Source of the DNA: Actinoplanes sichuanensis
GTDB taxonomy: Bacteria; Actinomycetota; Actinomycetes; Mycobacteriales; Micromonosporaceae
DNA: 64,000 nt
Direction of reading: 5' to 3'
Assembly: GCF_033097365.1 (NCBI RefSeq)
Contig: NZ_AP028461.1
Span: 682,001 to 746,000, forward strand
Below, piece after piece: positions 63,534-64,000 of the stretch (the first letter of the stretch is position 1; each line of letters starts with the position of its first letter). Position numbers and translations under genes: made by a program. The notes beneath the pieces are model-generated. The model worked only from the letters and a program-made list of their open reading frames with translations, was not told the origin of the DNA and made no database searches.

Positions 63534-64000
63534 ATGAAGTATTCACAGCTTTCCTTGTCCCGTCGTGGCCTGCTGGCCGCCGGTGGCGCTGCCGGTGTCG
63601 GCGCGCTGCTCGCCGCCTGCGGTGGCAACAAGGACGAGAGCGGGTCATCGCCGGCCGCCTCCGCCACCGCCGCCGGCCCCTGGGCGTTCACCGACGACCA
63701 GCCCAAGGACCTGAAGGCCGACAAGACCCCGTCGAAGGTCGTCGCGTTCACCGGCACCGCCGCCGCGCTCGTCGACCTCGGTCTCCAGGACAAGATCGTC
63801 GGCGTCTTCGGCGAGACCAAGAAGACCGACGGCACCGCCGAGGCGCAGGCCGGCTCGCTGGACATCAACAAGGTCCAGATCATCGGCAACGCGTGGGGCG
63901 AGTTCTCGGTCGAGAAGTACGCCGCGCTCGCGCCGGAGCTGCTGGTCACCCACATGTTCGACCCGGGCGCCTACTGGTACATCCCGGACGAGAGCAAGGA
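63534..64000 (+). CDS. Siderophore-binding lipoprotein (3' end outside window)
   Basis: First 155 residues of a FepB/FhuD-type receptor. ATG 63534 with AGAAAG upstream. Tat-like SRRGLLAAGG and lipobox LLAAC (Cys about 29), then a Ser/Ala linker and the Peripla_BP_2 domain: PSKVVAFTGTAAALVDLGLQDKIVGVFG-like start (about 65), IIGNAWGEFSVEKYAALAPELLVTH (about 120-144). The frame is open to the end of the window. Divergent from the permease operon, with an iron box between them. Confidence 0.93.
   Translation, partial: MKYSQLSLSRRGLLAAGGAAGVGALLAACGGNKDESGSSPAASATAAGPWAFTDDQPKDLKADKTPSKVVAFTGTAAALVDLGLQDKIVGVFGETKKTDGTAEAQAGSLDINKVQIIGNAWGEFSVEKYAALAPELLVTHMFDPGAYWYIPDESK

Overview
The window is very GC-rich with strong third-position G/C bias, GTG starts, ATGA/GTGA overlaps, SARP/AfsR-type and DUF5753 regulators, a GlnX-GlnH-PknG module and an IdeR-type iron box. 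It is a chromosomal segment of a filamentous actinomycete. Micromonosporaceae (for example Actinoplanes) is my best guess by gene content, but that is inference. No rRNA, tRNA, insertion sequence, phage gene or CRISPR array was seen.

Layout. (1) 1-8250, minus strand: an operon-like run glnX - glnH - coiled-coil protein - pknG - PP2C phosphatase - VWA protein. This is an amino-acid-sensing Ser/Thr kinase pathway with its phosphatase attached. (2) 8687-11626: an acyl-CoA ligase and a degenerate EAL/HDOD protein. (3) 11950-16995: an FtsX/MacB-type ABC exporter divergent from a NarL-type two-component system. (4) 17282-21607: an intradiol-dioxygenase-fold protein lacking its iron ligands, a DrrAB-type ABC exporter, an internally deleted ABC exporter remnant and a 70-residue Cys-containing peptide gene followed by a perfect 19-bp hairpin. 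(5) 21793-28518: an AhpD-like protein and two giant regulators (MalT/LuxR type and AfsR type). (6) 28675-33138: a diguanylate cyclase, a GT2-GtrA glycosyltransferase, a phosphodiester glycosidase and a DUF5753 regulator. (7) 33323-40577: DUF4956 - VTC - Cthe_2159-like operon, divergent from ferric-reductase - FMN-binding - OmpR/HK operon.

(8) 40628-60483 is the most striking region: about 20 kb that looks like one catabolic locus. It holds a GntR/FCD regulator divergent from a PrpF/4-oxalomesaconate-tautomerase-like isomerase, then a cupin, an AhpD-like protein, a complete ribose-type ABC importer, a LysR regulator, a two-domain extradiol dioxygenase-like protein, two aldehyde dehydrogenases, a FAH-family hydrolase, a small VOC protein, an alpha/beta hydrolase, a GlcG/HbpS protein, a MetE-fold protein without its zinc ligands, an ABM monooxygenase-like protein, an LhgO-like FAD oxidase, an amidohydrolase/lactonase, a ThDP-dependent enzyme and an Ldh-family dehydrogenase. 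Most neighbours overlap by 1-11 bases. The set suggests ring or enediol cleavage followed by channelling through C4-C6 oxo/hydroxy acids, but the substrate cannot be read from the sequence and I know of no matching described pathway. Palindromes TTGTCGACAA (GntR side) and GCGTTCC/GGAACGC inverted repeats mark its promoters.

(9) 60505-64000: a FecCD-type siderophore importer (two permeases, ATPase) divergent from its lipoprotein receptor, with an iron box between them. The receptor runs off the window end, and the VWA gene runs off the start.

A second theme is tandem repetition. Between 6.8 and 28.7 kb, and again at 40.6 kb, gene ends, linkers and intergenic gaps carry unrelated short tandem arrays (units of 6-51 bp). 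In coding sequence the units are multiples of three. None was noticed in the 41-64 kb half.
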